Source of the DNA: Anthoceros angustus
Taxonomy: Eukaryota; Streptophyta; Anthocerotopsida; Anthocerotales; Anthocerotaceae
Direction: 5' to 3'
DNA length: 64,000 nucleotides
NCBI GenBank assembly: GCA_010909165.1
Contig: MU008169.1
Location: forward strand, 744,001-808,000
Shown here: positions 1 to 10,540 of the stretch, in pieces
Position numbering within the stretch: position 1 is the first letter of the stretch
Layout of the letters: each line of letters starts with the position of its first letter
Made by a program: the position numbers and the translations under genes
The notes under the pieces: model-generated
Seen by the model: only the letters and a program-made list of their open reading frames with translations
Told to the model about the DNA's origin: nothing
The model's database searches: none

Positions 1-570
1 TGCAGCGAAGAACTCCACTCTCATTTCAGCTTTCACATGACCACAGAGACAGCAGACTTGACCACATTCTGAATTTGGCCGACCGGCTTCTGCTGTTGCT
101 CCGTTTCTATAGCTGCCGCTGAGATCACCACGAGCCCAAAGTCGACGTGACTTCAGGTTCCTAGGTCCTTGTAGGTCAGAATCTGAACAGGCTAAGTCAC
201 TCAGTGGGCCTCTTCAGGCTCTGACGTACAAGGGCCTAGGTTGCTGAATATCTTTTATCTTCCTCCAAACTATGCTTATCCTCGAGGATCTTGGCGTTGC
301 TGTCTTCTCTTGGCCTGCAAACATGGCCACGAACTGCCTTCAAACAGAGTGAAGCAGCTCTACAAAAGATGTCAAAGTGAAGCTCACGGCCGCAGGAGAT
401 ACGAATGGACACCAGTGGTACTCACAGCCCGGAGAGGAGCGAAGAACTCCACATTCATTGCAGCTCTCACATGACCACAGAGACAGGTCAAGTTCTGAAT
501 TCCGTTCATAGTCATGTATACAGCCGACCGGCTTTCTGCTGTTGCTCCGTTTCAATAGCTGCAGGCTGAC
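1..570 (-). repeat. Duplicated zinc-ribbon segment of CLASSY-like gene
   Basis: Bases 1-120 and 436-560 are two copies of the same segment: the ACTCCAC..CATGACCACAGAGACAG block followed by CCGACCGGCTTTCTGCTG. A third copy is at 15190-15330. On the minus strand it encodes an HDYERNSE...C..C-type zinc-ribbon-like stretch. Between the two copies, 118-240 resembles the 3' flank of the gene family (GAGATCACCACGAG block), so a 3' piece has been joined into a 5' region. Confidence 0.65.
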
Positions 571-2313
571 TACAATGCAGGTTCACTGTTGTGAATAGCA
601 CAGCAACGCGGAAATGTGCTTTACAAGGGTACCCATAGAACCGCTAAAGGAAACCAAAGTTGATGTTACCTCTCTCCAGGCGCTTCAGCCAAAAGCCTGT
701 CTCCACAGTTGTGCCATCTCATCTTCCTTGGCCCAGGCCTCTGTGTCTGACATATCTGTGCTCTCTTGACACACAGTGCCTTTCCTCGTCGGGAAGGTCT
801 TCCCTTGGGTGGAGATGTAGTTTCAGGCTCCAAACTTGGACCCTGAACTCGCACTGGGTCTGGAGTATTCGGATCGTAGGTTGGAGATGTAGGCTCAGCC
901 TCCAAGCTTGCAGCCTGGACTCGCACTGGGTATGGAGTCATCGGACCCTTGGTTGGAGTTGTAGTCTCAGCCTCCAACATGGAAGCCTGGACTGTGACTA
1001 GGCCTCGGGCTAAGCCCTTCATTTTTGCCCGAACCGTGGTGTTGGCTACGGCTGTTCCCATTCAAACCTGCAACTCCTTTGAGCGACGGAGGAGGTCTGG
1101 ACCGCGCAGCCACCCGCGATTTTCTCCAAGGATGATGAGTGTAGTGTGAATAGCAGCCCGCCCGCAGAATCTTGAAAACCGAACCTTCCAGAGAGAGCTG
1201 CGACAGTGGACTGGCTACAGCTCCCTTTGTGCTGCCATCAGGAGTCACCTAGTCTGGCCGACTAAGCTTCAAGACATTTCTGACAAGCAGGTTTCTCTTT
1301 ACACGAAGAATGATGATACATATAATCAAATGACGCACAGATGTTCATCCCTGCCCTGGGCACTAGATTCCTACTCTTCTCGTGAAAAATGTGGTGACAT
1401 GAGAGCGTAGCATGTTGGCCCGGTGATAAGGTAACGGTCAAGATCCAATGATCGCCCAGCGAATCCGGGTCCAAGAGCTGTAGCCAATGCCCTTGATTGG
1501 CGGGCAGCCTCTCTCGGCTGGGATCAGGAAGTACCCGGTTTCGCTGAAAAGGAGCCAAGTCATCTGTGACAAGGAAAGGCTCCTCAGCACTGCGGTCAAA
1601 CTGAAGAGCATCATCGAATCTTACCGTCCGCTGAAAGGAAAAATCACCACCGGCAGTCATGACAGGAGTAGCATTCGAGACTTGTTCCTGGGCCTGGTCA
1701 GGGGTTCTGTCCATTGAGGGCTGAGCCGTAGGATCCGGCTCCAGCGATTCTGTCTGTCCAGCCACTGACTGGAGGGCTACAGCTTCCTCTGCGCTGTCAT
1801 CAGGAGGTTCCCTGTTTGGAAGAACAGGCTCCAAGTCATTTGCGACAAGCAAAGGCTCCTGAGCACTGCGGCTAAACTGCAAAGCATCATCGAACCTTAC
1901 CCTCCAATTGACGGAAAACCCACCACCACCGCCAAGAATGTACGGAATAGCATGCTCGTGGACCCGGAAAGCGACTCTGTGCACTGAGGGCTCATAAGTA
2001 CGATCCGCCTCTGGAGGGACAAGGTTCTGAGCACCCAAGCTGACAGGGCTGCCTGGCGGGTTGATGCAGGTTGGAGACATACTTCCAGGTCCAGCAGGAT
2101 GCTCATGACTATGCTCCGGACATGCCATCCCAGAGCTCTGCATTTCGAAGGTGGAAGCAGACGAATCTGAGTCCTTCCCAGGTGCATCCACTCCCACCTG
2201 CGGGACCGCCGACGGCGTCCTCCGTCGAGTCTCTGAGGATGTTGGATGGTCCATACGACGACACTGAGGAGAAGGCGGGATGCCTCCTCAAGCCCAGGCA
2301 GATTGTTTCTCAA
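1..2313 (-). pseudogene. CLASSY-like SNF2 gene, 5' portion, runs off left edge
   Basis: The minus strand encodes the N-terminal region of the same protein found at 15369-16373. Shared phrases include RNNLPGLEEAS, PSAVPQVGVDAPGKDS, SLGAQNLVP and YEPSVHRVAFRVHEHAIP. The longest open stretch is 1262-2254, a Pro/Ser-rich low-complexity region. An acidic or Ser/Thr-rich N-terminus before the helicase is usual for CLASSY/DRD1 proteins, which act in plant RNA-directed DNA methylation by guiding Pol IV or Pol V. Downstream (560 to 1) lies the cysteine-rich segment with HDYERNSE..C.LWSCESC. The helicase part would be beyond the window. The frame breaks at several points. The CLASSY assignment rests on the paralogue at 13278-16560; this fragment alone would not be identifiable. 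Confidence 0.7.
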
Positions 2314-2830
2314 CGTATTCCCAGATGCTCAACAGCATCCGGGCACCTGCACAAACACATGCACACAGAACAAGACAGAAGGTTCAACCTCAGAGTCCCT
2401 ACAACATACAACCAACCAACACCAAGCTACAACACGGAGTTGCTATAACACATCAGTGACAACACAAGTTACCACAACATCCCACTAGATAATCATTACA
2501 ACACACAAGCTAGAACAAGGAGTAGCTGTAATACGGAGTAGCTGTGATAGAGAGTTGCTGTAACACACAAGCTCCACCATCATTTTTTTGTGAGAAAAGC
2601 TCTAACATTGAGTCCTGCAATATACAAGCTAACTTGCTACAACACAAGAATGACCAAGAGTTACTACAACTCTTGTTATATCAACGAGAGACATTACCAG
2701 ATAGAGTAGCTACAACACAGAGTGCCTTTACAAAAGGGGCGTCTCTCCTCTATAGAAGGGGCTTTGAGAAACCTAAGAAACTAGAGAACATCACGGGTTT
2801 TATAGTGTAGGTAGGCCGCCGGAAGTTCTC
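2300..2830. repeat. CLASSY-unit 5' flank with ACAACA-rich spacer
   Basis: This block starts in the CLASSY-like N-terminus and runs into degenerate CTACAACACA / GTTACAACAC repeats. It is collinear with 5640-6080 and, in its second half, with 18080-18420. It ends with GGGGCGTC..CAGAAGGGGCTTGAGAAAC, also found at 6036-6070 and 18358-18390. The constant position upstream of the gene copies suggests an old 5' flank, possibly promoter-bearing. I see no clear TATA box. Confidence 0.6.
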
Positions 2831-2885
2831 GTAAAGTGTTTTAGGGTTGGTAGGTGGTAGGGTAGGTAGGCTGCCGAAGCCCTAT
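2805..2885. repeat. TTTTAGGG minisatellite, short copy
   Basis: One full and one degenerate unit of the 38-39 bp repeat (GGTAGGCCGCC..GAAGTTCTCG..AAGTGTTTTAGGGTT) that is expanded at 6107-6270 and 18427-18625. Confidence 0.8.
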
Positions 2886-3230
2886 TCACACTTGCAGAAT
2901 CGAAAAGCATACACCACACTGTATAAATTATAACACCAAGCCTAATTATAACCATTGATGAAAACAACGTGAATTAGAAACTTCAGTTTTGATTTACGGT
3001 AGTTAGGCTTAATTACAACTATCGATAGAAACAGCCTTCATCAAAGTATGATGCTGAGGGTCTTGAATCTTTGTACAAGGAAAAAAATATTTGAGTCACA
3101 TGACATAAAGCCCATCATACCGCAAGAAAAGTCCCATAGATCTCTTTTGAGAAATTTGATGAGCAAGCTATAACAAGCTATAACCTCTTTCCAGACACCT
3201 TGGGTCAGAGTGGTGGCGCTCCAAATAACC
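2886..3230. repeat. Fragment of AT-rich dispersed repeat
   Basis: No gene is visible. Bases about 2960-3160 (GAAACTTCAGTTT..GATTTAC, then TTGAGTCACATGA) match 10020-10170, so this is a piece of the dispersed AT-rich repeat. Confidence 0.55.
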
Positions 3231-3234
3231 TACC

Positions 3235-3315
3235 TTAGGGTAATGCTGTGGTCTCGTGTTGCTTTCTTCCGAAGAAAATGCAGGTTCGATTTTCGATCAA
3301 TGTGTTCCCGACTAA
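3235..3315 (+). mobile_element. tRNA-derived SINE-like fragment
   Basis: TGGTCTCGTGTTGC resembles a degenerate tRNA A box. About 30 bases later GCAGGTTCGATTTTCGATC resembles a B box (GGTTCGANTCC). It precedes the GTGAGCGGC..GGTTGAAAACGATTGATG block, as other SINE copies here do. Confidence 0.5.
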
Positions 3316-3359
3316 CTTGTTCACGTTTACAGTATGAATAGCAATCTAGAGTTCAATAG

Positions 3360-3850
3360 AAGATCATGAATCTGGTATGCTGTGAGCGGCCGCCAGCGGT
3401 TGAAAACGATTGATGAAACAAAACGTAGTTCTGATCAGGGCTCTGAGCCTTGCAGATATCAGCCTACGCACGGGGCGAAAGATGTTGGGAGCACCAACTC
3501 CAGCCCTTACCCCAAAGATTCCTATGCATACTCGAATGCACAGCCGGCCGGCCATTCCCTGCACAAACGCTTTGCCAAAAGCATCGGCAAAATGCAACTA
3601 GAGGAGGACGGGGGGAATTCAGCGTGGGCCTGCTGTCGCGCAGCCTACGACGTTTCACTTCACTGGACGACGCGATTCCGGCTTCGCGGCAAACACCCGG
3701 CTCCTAGCGGGACACCCCCGCCGGAGTGCAAGAGTACAGTTTCACGAGTGCCACTTTCCATCAATCTCAGACACGAGAAGGCAGTGATGCACGAAATTTG
3801 GAGGGAACACCACGTCCAGCGCACAATGTGTTCCACCCAATTTTCGATCC
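3360..3850. repeat. Conserved module of unknown function (copy 1)
   Basis: This segment recurs at 46100-46440 in the same orientation and at 21430-22060 in reverse for part of its length. On the minus strand all copies encode a similar peptide containing KRRRLRDSRPPL, then VAFFRCF, then AGNG. I do not recognise it. Conservation of frame in several copies hints at an old coding exon near the PPR locus, but no copy is open throughout. Confidence 0.5.
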
Positions 3851-3889
3851 AAGATGCAATGCCACGGCCGTGTACAATCTAGTTGTAAA

Positions 3890-4235
3890 ACAGGGACAGT
3901 CATGTGAGCCCACCGCTTGTTCCGATTTCAAGCTTCCAGAGTTATTAGGGAGCTGGTCTGAATGCCCAACGCAGTGCCTAGGACCTCGTCAGCTGGTACC
4001 AAGCTCGGGCTTCACAGTCAGAAACTTGGGCTGAGGTGAAGGCCAGAACTTGCTGGCCACATCTCCCATAATAGCATCCCTCAAGACGTAAAACAAGCAA
4101 GTTGTTCCGGAGTTCCCCTTTGTTTTTAAACCCTCACTTAACCACTGCACCAGAGCGCGCGGCAGCATTACCTTCATCACCACGAGGCTAACGTTGACGT
4201 GACTTGTGTGCGATGCAAAGCCTGTCCACATGCTT
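3890..4235 (-). other. 3' flank/UTR of CLASSY-like copy
   Basis: It lies directly downstream (minus strand) of the helicase stop near 4238. The same block follows the helicase end at 12985-13277 and 22080-22345, and is attached to PPR sequence at 43530-43790 and 47640-47880. It contains the minus-strand phrase GDVASKFWPS and, in some copies, a TTATAG/GT-like acceptor. It may be a 3' UTR or a terminal exon. Confidence 0.45.
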
Positions 4236-4237
4236 CA

Positions 4238-5145
4238 TTACAGCATTGGACTGAAAGAAGTCATCCCACGATTACTTGGATCACTGACTTCTTCATCCCT
4301 CCCTGTTGTCAACAATAGCTCCTGTACGAAGAGATTGATGGACGCCCATTCCTTGGCTACGGCCTTTCGACGATTTTCGATTTCGATTGTGTCGGCCGCA
4401 ACCAGATGACACACAATCACCACCTTCTTGTCCTGTCCCACACGAAAAGCCCTGCTCACCGCTTGACGAGTGACGCTGGGTTAAACTCTGGCTCCAACAG
4501 TATGATCCTGGAGGCTGCAGTAAGGTTTACATCTTCCCCACAAGCACAAGCCTTGATAGAGGCCAGAAGAACCCTCGAAGGGTCGTTCTTCGAGTTGAAT
4601 CTCCTTAGGGTGGCTTTCCCATCAGCAATCAGAACTTTGTCTCCCAAGGCCTAGCTCTTGTGCTTTTGGAGGACGCTCTGGATGTATTGCAGAGGTTGGA
4701 ACATTTTGCTGAAAATAATAAGCTCTTCTCCTGCCTTGTCACAAAGAGATAGGATCTGCATAACGAAATCAGCTTTCACACCCTTACTTGGATCTGAGGC
4801 TGTTCCGTCGACATCAGGAAACTCAGCTGTGTCCCGGTGCTCGTCAGGGCATAGGGACGGGTGAACAGTCACTAGTGTTGTCCCCGAAGTAAGCTTAAAC
4901 TTGTCACTTCTACCACTGCACTTTGACTGCACTTTTGCCACCAGGTCCGCTTGCAAAGGCTGCAGCTTCAGATGAACAACAACCTCGTGTAGTCCTGGAG
5001 GAGAACTCAGTTGATCACCTTCATGGGAGTCTACAAAACAAGTTAGATTCCGCATGTTCAGTATACCCAAATCTCTAGTGTGGTGATCTCCAATCCTCTT
5101 CATAACAGCAGACTTGGACATCCAAAATTTCTTCCCACCGTCCAC
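4238..5145 (-). pseudogene. CLASSY-like Helicase_C fragment (copy A)
   Basis: The minus strand encodes the C-terminal helicase lobe in two frames (4651-5145 and 4238-4647). Visible pieces are FSKMFQPLQYIQSVLQKHKS, then DKVLIADGKATLRRFNSKNDPSRVLLASIKAC, then the motif VI region SRAFRVGQDKKVV. The protein ends EEVSDPSN shortly before the stop. In SNF2 ATPases the RxxRxGQ arginines contact ATP. The N-terminal lobe is absent, so this copy cannot be an active remodeller. The indel near 4650 could be real or a sequence error. The unit is followed in tandem by copy B. Confidence 0.8.
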
Positions 5146-5224
5146 TCAGTAGCATTACCTTCATCACCACAAGGCTAACGTTGACGTGACTTGTGTGCGA
5201 TAGAAAGCCTGTTCACATGCTTCG

Positions 5225-5746
5225 TTAGAGCATTTGACTGAAGAAATCATCCCCACAATTACTTGGATCACTGACTTCTTCATCTCTGTTGTCAACATTA
5301 GCTCCAGTACCGAAGAGATTGTTGAACACCCATTCTTTGGCTACGGCCTTTCGACGATTTTCGATTTTGGCTTTGTCCACCGCAACCAGATGATACACAA
5401 GCACCGCCTTCTCCTGTCCCACACGAAAAGCCCTGCTGCCCGCTTGATCAATGTCGCTTGGGTTAAACTCTGGCTCCAGCACTATGATCCTGGCAACCGC
5501 AATAAGGTTTATATCTTCTTCACAAGCGTTCATGAAGGCTAGAAGAACCCTCGAAGCTTCATTCTTCAAGTTGAATGTCCTTTCCTTTCCCATCAGCAAC
5601 ACCGAGGAGCTGGCTGGAATGCCTCTTCGAGCCCAAGCAGATTGGTTTGAACGTATTCCCAGATGCTCAACACCATCGGGCACCTGCACAAACACATGCC
5701 CATAAAAAAAGACATAAGGTTCAAAGTCACTCCAACATGTAACCAA
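5225..5746 (-). pseudogene. CLASSY-like C-terminal fragment (copy B), fused to N-terminal sequence
   Basis: The minus strand encodes LLMGKERTFNLKNEASRVLLAFMNAC, then RIIVLEPEFNPSDIDQAGSRAFRVGQEKAVLVYHLVAVD, then EEVSDPSNCGDDFF. It repeats the end of copy A, including its 3' flank. Its upstream end (5620-5746) joins the N-terminal/5' flank sequence seen at 2300-2450 (HLGIRSNQSAWARRGIPASS frame), so the whole middle of the gene is deleted. The reading frame crosses this junction openly for 173 residues, forming a chance fusion. Confidence 0.75.
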
Positions 5747-5749
5747 TCA

Positions 5750-6080
5750 ACACAAAGCTACAACCCATAATTGCTATAACACACCAACTACAACACAAGT
5801 TACCACAACATCCCACTACATAATCATTACAAGATATAAGTTACAACAAGGAGTAGTTGTAATAGAGAGCTGCTCCAGCACACAAGGTCCAACATCATTT
5901 TTGGTGGTCCTACAGTACACAACGTGACTTGCTACAATACATGAACAATCAAGAGTTGCTACACAACGCAGAGACGTTACCATACAAAGTAGTAAACAAT
6001 ACAAAGTTCGCGACAACATAGAGTCCCTTTCTGGAAGGGGCGTCCCCTTGCAGAAGGGGCTTGAGAAACATGAGAACTGA
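5750..6080. repeat. ACAACA-rich spacer
   Basis: Degenerate CTACAACACA / GTTACCACAACA repeats, collinear with 2440-2790 and 18110-18400. No gene seen. Confidence 0.7.
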
Positions 6081-6106
6081 AGAACATATCGTATTTTATA
6101 ACATTG

Positions 6107-6275
6107 GTAGGCCGCTGGAAGTTCTCGGGAAGTGTTTTAGGGTTGGTAGGCGCCGAAAGTTCTCGGGAAGTGTTTTAGGGTTGGTAGGCGCTAGAAGTTC
6201 TCGCGAAGTGTTTTAGGGTTGGTAGGCGCCCATGGTTCCTGAGAAGTGGTTTAGGGTTGGTAGACTGGCCTCAAG
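6107..6275. repeat. 38-39 bp minisatellite containing TTTTAGGGTTGGTAGGC
   Basis: Four tandem units start with GGTAGGC and end with GTTTTAGGGTT. The last is divergent (CCCATGGTTCC). The paralogous array at 18427-18625 has five units, so copy number changed after duplication. Confidence 0.9.
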
Positions 6276-6438
6276 TTTTTTGTGAGTTTTTTGTGAATTT
6301 ACGATATAAGGAATGAAAGCAGGACGAAGGTTTTTGGTGGAGATATTTTGTAATCAGTATGGGCTAGGAGATTTTGTAGACTTAGGTGTTTCAAAGTCTC
6401 AACACTCAACACCATTCAACACTCAAGTCTCAACACTC

Positions 6439-6482
6439 ACCATTCAACACTCAAAGTTTCAAAACTTTTAGTGTTGAATGGT
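6439..6482. repeat. 44 bp inverted repeat (hairpin)
   Basis: Arm ACCATTCAACACTCAAAGTT pairs with its reverse complement across a 2-base centre. There is one mismatch here; the paralogue at 18799-18842 is perfect. Confidence 0.9.
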
Positions 6483-7784
6483 AAATGACGATTTATTTGT
6501 TATAGGGTTGATGAAAGGAATCCTTACTTCGACTAATCAAATCTCTCACCTCATGCCTCTACCACTTTGACTTGCCTTCTCACAAGTGAAAGTTTTTTAT
6601 GTAATCTAAATATATTTAGATATCATTATCTAGTTATAATATAATCATATTTTTTTAATATAACTTATTCTTATATAACATATTATCATACTGAATTACC
6701 AATAATGACAAAAAAAAATCTAAGCGATATGCAACTACCAAAACAAATATATCAGTATATGATATATAGATGGTTAACATTTATCACAAAACACTAGTTT
6801 TACGTCTTCTTTTTTTATGGTAATGGGGGACCTTAAATAGGACATATTATTGAATAGGTATGTGGAGATAGGGTGAAACTATCTAGGATAAGACATAAGA
6901 ACCTTGGGATCATAAATCATTTTGATATTCATCGTCACTAATTATCAAGACAATAAGGTTTTGAAGCCCATATGTGAATTACCCCTTTCTCGTAGATGCA
7001 CTAGTATATGTTCAATTTCCTTTCAAGTTTCTTTCATTTGTCTTTCAAGGTTTAAAGTTTCGGTTCTAGAGTTGTCTTCTTTCATGTAGTTATTCTAAAA
7101 TTCGGTAGTAGTTTCTTCTTTCACGTTTCTTTCAATTTTCTTTCTTCATTATTGTAGTTATTTAAATATTCGGCAAGAGTCTTTACTTTAGGCCCGAATG
7201 CTCTATATTGATGGTTCACACATGTTGAACAAAATTTGGAGTCATAATACTTGCACAAGTAATAGAGATCCCAAATATAAATCACCTAAGCACTGGTGAC
7301 ATTGAAGTTTCTTTTTTTAAGCACAAAATAGTTTCTCGGATTGAAGGCTATGTCTGCTAACATTGTGACAACGGACTTGGAGACTAGTTTGGTTGAGCTT
7401 CCGACATATCTTTGAACGCTATGTGCTCTCATCCAATTTATTTAGAGAGCTCATGCCAATGAGGATCTTCTAGTGATGGCATGGGCTTTGTAATTTACAC
7501 TTAGGTATGATTTTACAAAATTTAAGATGCTAGGATCAAGAAAACATTTGAAGTGGACTGGCTTGAAACCACGTAATTGCTGCAACTGCTCTAGGGTTCC
7601 TCAGTATGATGAAGGTCGATCCACTTCAAGCTCTTAAAATTTATGAGTCTATCACAACACAAATATCTCATGCACCCTCAGGTGATTTTGATAACTGATT
7701 AGAAACTAGACCAAACTTTCAATTTTCAATAAAAGTTTTGGGCTATTGTGTACATAAAGCCTAAAAAGCATGACTTGCTGGTAT

Positions 7785-7900
7785 TGATTTGATCTCATGG
7801 TAGAGTGTTGCCTTATCACTAGGTGGATGCAAGTTCGGTTCCCGGCCAGAGTTTTCGCGTTCATGAAGTAGAAAATATTTTACATTTCATATAAGATAAT
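7785..7900 (+). mobile_element. tRNA-derived SINE-like element
   Basis: A box TCATGGTAGAGTGTTGCC (7795-7812) and B box AAGTTCGGTTCCCGGC (7831-7846) are spaced as in a tRNA. The 3' half (GTTTTCGCGTTCATGAAGTAG, ATATTTTACATTT) is shared with 20189-20300. No cloverleaf-quality tRNA is visible. Confidence 0.65.
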
Positions 7901-8119
7901 CTATCTAGTGTGCTCTGAACGGTTGTCAGTTCAGAGCTGCTATAATACATGCAATAGACTATAGGAGGCTGAATGCTCCCGTCCATCACCTGTACCTCAT
8001 AATGCTCATACAATATGCCCCACTAAAACTCCAGCTATGACTTGGCTCTTACATCTCATATTGCTTATACAACACGCACGTAGTTATGCCTCCTAAGATG
8101 TGTTATATGCTGTGCTAGC

Positions 8120-8432
8120 ACAAAGTAGTTCAAACTACTCAAAGAGAGTTGTAAATTATATTGTAATAAAATTACTATAATAAAACTATGACAATTATCG
8201 TGAAACAATTACTACAACGCAACCTAAAATAATTACTACAACACACAACCCACGACAAAGATTTTACATTTTACACAAGCTTGCTACAACACACAATCAT
8301 CTAGGATAGATCCACGAAAGGTACCCAACATTGCAACACAAAGTCCTCACAACATGGGTCGATACGATACAACATGGAATCATTATAACAAAATTAAGAT
8401 TGGCCACAACATAGAGGCTATATAGCGAGAGT
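8120..8432. repeat. ACAACA-rich low-complexity spacer
   Basis: Degenerate TTACTACAACACA repeats. No gene seen. Confidence 0.6.
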
Positions 8433-8720
8433 AGCGTGTGGCCACAACATAGATACACTAAAACACCCAACTTATTACAACACAAGTCTTAAGTGTGTGC
8501 CCACAACATAGATCCACTAAAACACCCAACTTATTACAACAAAGTCTTGAGGTGGCCACAACATAGTCCCCTAAAACACCCAACTTGTTACAATACAAAG
8601 ATGTTAGAGTGGCCACAACATATATTTGTTGAATACCCATCGTGTTACTACACAAAGTCCTCATAGAGTGGCCACAACATAGATACACCAAAACCCCAAC
8701 TTGTTACAACACAAAGGCTT
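8433..8720. repeat. About 56 bp tandem repeat, five units
   Basis: Units begin GTGGCCACAACATAG and continue AAAACACCCAACTT(A/G)TTACAACACAAAG. They start near 8438, 8494, 8551, 8608 and 8668. Frames across it yield Cys-rich peptides that are only translations of the repeat. Confidence 0.85.
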
Positions 8721-8759
8721 CAAAACATAAGTTGATATGATCGAGATCATAAGGAATCT

Positions 8760-9090
8760 TTACCACATGAAGAGTTGCCATAACATAGCGCCTAAAACTA
8801 AGAGTCGAGGTAACGCTGCTATGGTGATCTCGATAGGGAGTGGCCTCAAGACAAAAGGCATAACGGTGAAGAGTGGTCCTGACTCACAAGCCATAACGCG
8901 GGAGTGGAAAAGGAAAAGAGTGGTCACAAAGCACAAGCTATAATGGGGAGGGGAATGGAGAGTAAAGAGTGATCACAAAGCACAAGCCATAATGGGGAGT
9001 TGCACAAGGCATAATAGAGAGTGAAGAGTGTGCACAACACACAAGCCATAATAGGGAGTCATCAAAGAATCACACAAGGCATAACAGAGA
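8760..9090. repeat. Degenerate repeat with GCCATAATGGGGAGT motif
   Basis: GCCATAA(C/T)..GGGAGT and GTCACAAAGCACAAG recur at roughly 40-60 base intervals. It is a continuation of the tandem array with a different unit. Confidence 0.6.
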
Positions 9091-10540
9091 GTGAATTACC
9101 CCTTTCTCGTAAATGTAAATGCACTAGTATATGTTCAATTTCCTTTCGAGTTTCTTTCAGTCGTCTATTAAGGTTTAAGGTTTCGGTTCTAGAGTTGTCT
9201 TCTTTCATGTAGTCATTCTAAAATTCGGTAGTAATTTCTTTTTTTAAGTTTCCTTCAATTCTCTTTCTTCATTATTATAGTTATTTAAATATTTGGCAAG
9301 AGTCTTTATTTTAGGCCGCAGTGCCTATATTGATGGTTCACGGTAACAAAATTTGGAGTCATAGTACTTCGCCAACTAATCGATATCTAAGCATGGATAT
9401 AAATTAGCTAAAGCACTACAAGTTGACACTAAAGTTTTAACCCATGTTCTTTTTCCAAGCTTCGCTTTCTAGATTTAAAGGGTTGCTCAGTTAATAATGT
9501 GACAAATGAAGACTAGTTTGGTTGAGATTTCGATATATCTTGAACGTTATGAGCTCTCATCTAATTTATTTACAACAAGAACTTATTGTACAAGAGTTCC
9601 AAAAATGAATTTAAGTTGGGTTTCATTAGACAAAGAGAGACAGGGAAGAAAGTCTTCCTCTTGCCCTCTCAACGCAGCATGGGCCACTGGTTTACCTTCG
9701 ATTTTAGGTAGAGCCTAGAGAATGTCATGATGGATCCTTGGTGAATATCACATTGGGTAAGTAAAACAAGACCGTATCGCCTGGACTAACTGAGATTAAC
9801 ATATGTTGAACATGCACTAGGTCTCATCAATTTATTTACAAAGGTCATGTCAATGAGATCTTCTAGTGGCATGAGCTTTGTAAATGAAGGCATGGGAGCT
9901 TTAAGCACATCATAAGACATGTCCCAGGAATCTCAACCAAGTAGATCTCCCATTCTTTTGTCACATTATTCATAAGCACAATATCTAATACTAGGGACTT
10001 GTTTGTTTAGAGATTGAAGAACATGCGATAGAAACTTCAGTTTATGATTTGCAATGTCCCTACTGTAACCATTGATTGAAGTAGCCTTCAAGTAGAGCGT
10101 CAAGGGATCTTGAGTGTTTACGCAAGAAAAATAACAAATTGAGTCACATGATACCAAGCTCACCATTCGAGAGAGAGAACTTAGAGTGTCATATGTCTTT
10201 GTAATTTACAATTTATGATTTAATAAAAATAAAGATACTATGATCAAGAAAGCAATTAGAGTGAGTTGAAACCACATATGCATTGTAACTACTTGTGACA
10301 TGTGAATGGGTTCGAGTTAAAGGAAGGCCGGCCTACTTCAAGCTCTTGAAATTTATGAGCATTATTAGGATAAATATAATATGCAACCTCTTGAAATTGT
10401 GAGTAAGTATACCATAGAACAAATTCAGCATGAAAGCTCTTGAAATTTGTGAGTATATCATAGAACAAATATAGCATGCATTCTTAGAGTGATTTTGATA
10501 ACAAATAAAAACTAGCTATATTTGACTTGAGAAAAAGTTC
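9090..10540. repeat. AT-rich dispersed repeat, partial copy 3, interrupted
   Basis: 9090-9575 matches 6970-7440 (ACTAGTATATGTTCAATTTCC onward) and 9830-10540 matches later parts. The roughly 255 bases between them (9576-9830) have no match I can see in the window and are bracketed by ATTTATTTACAA, which may mark an insertion with a short target duplication. No gene seen. Confidence 0.65.

Larger units (their letters stand above)
6276..7900. repeat. AT-rich dispersed repeat, copy 1 (about 1.6 kb)
   Basis: Collinear and highly similar to 18630-20300, with partial copies at 9090-10540 and 2960-3160. No coding potential seen. It has a near-perfect 44 bp hairpin near its start (6439-6482) and a tRNA-like SINE near its end (7790-7880). 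It may be a non-autonomous element or a segmental duplication; I found no clear termini. Confidence 0.85.

Noticed and set aside
6107-6275. Interstitial telomere array
   Set aside because: TTTAGGG occurs once per 38-39 bp unit; there is no run of consecutive heptamers.
7785-7900. Functional tRNA gene
   Set aside because: A and B boxes are present, but no acceptor or anticodon stems pair convincingly and the sequence is repeated with a SINE-like tail.
8297-8691. Cys-rich small proteins on the minus strand
   Set aside because: They are translations of the 56 bp tandem repeat and ACAACA spacer.
8433-8720. Regularly spaced repeats resembling a CRISPR array
   Set aside because: The units are contiguous tandem repeats with similar whole units, not short repeats with unique spacers, and the genome is eukaryotic.
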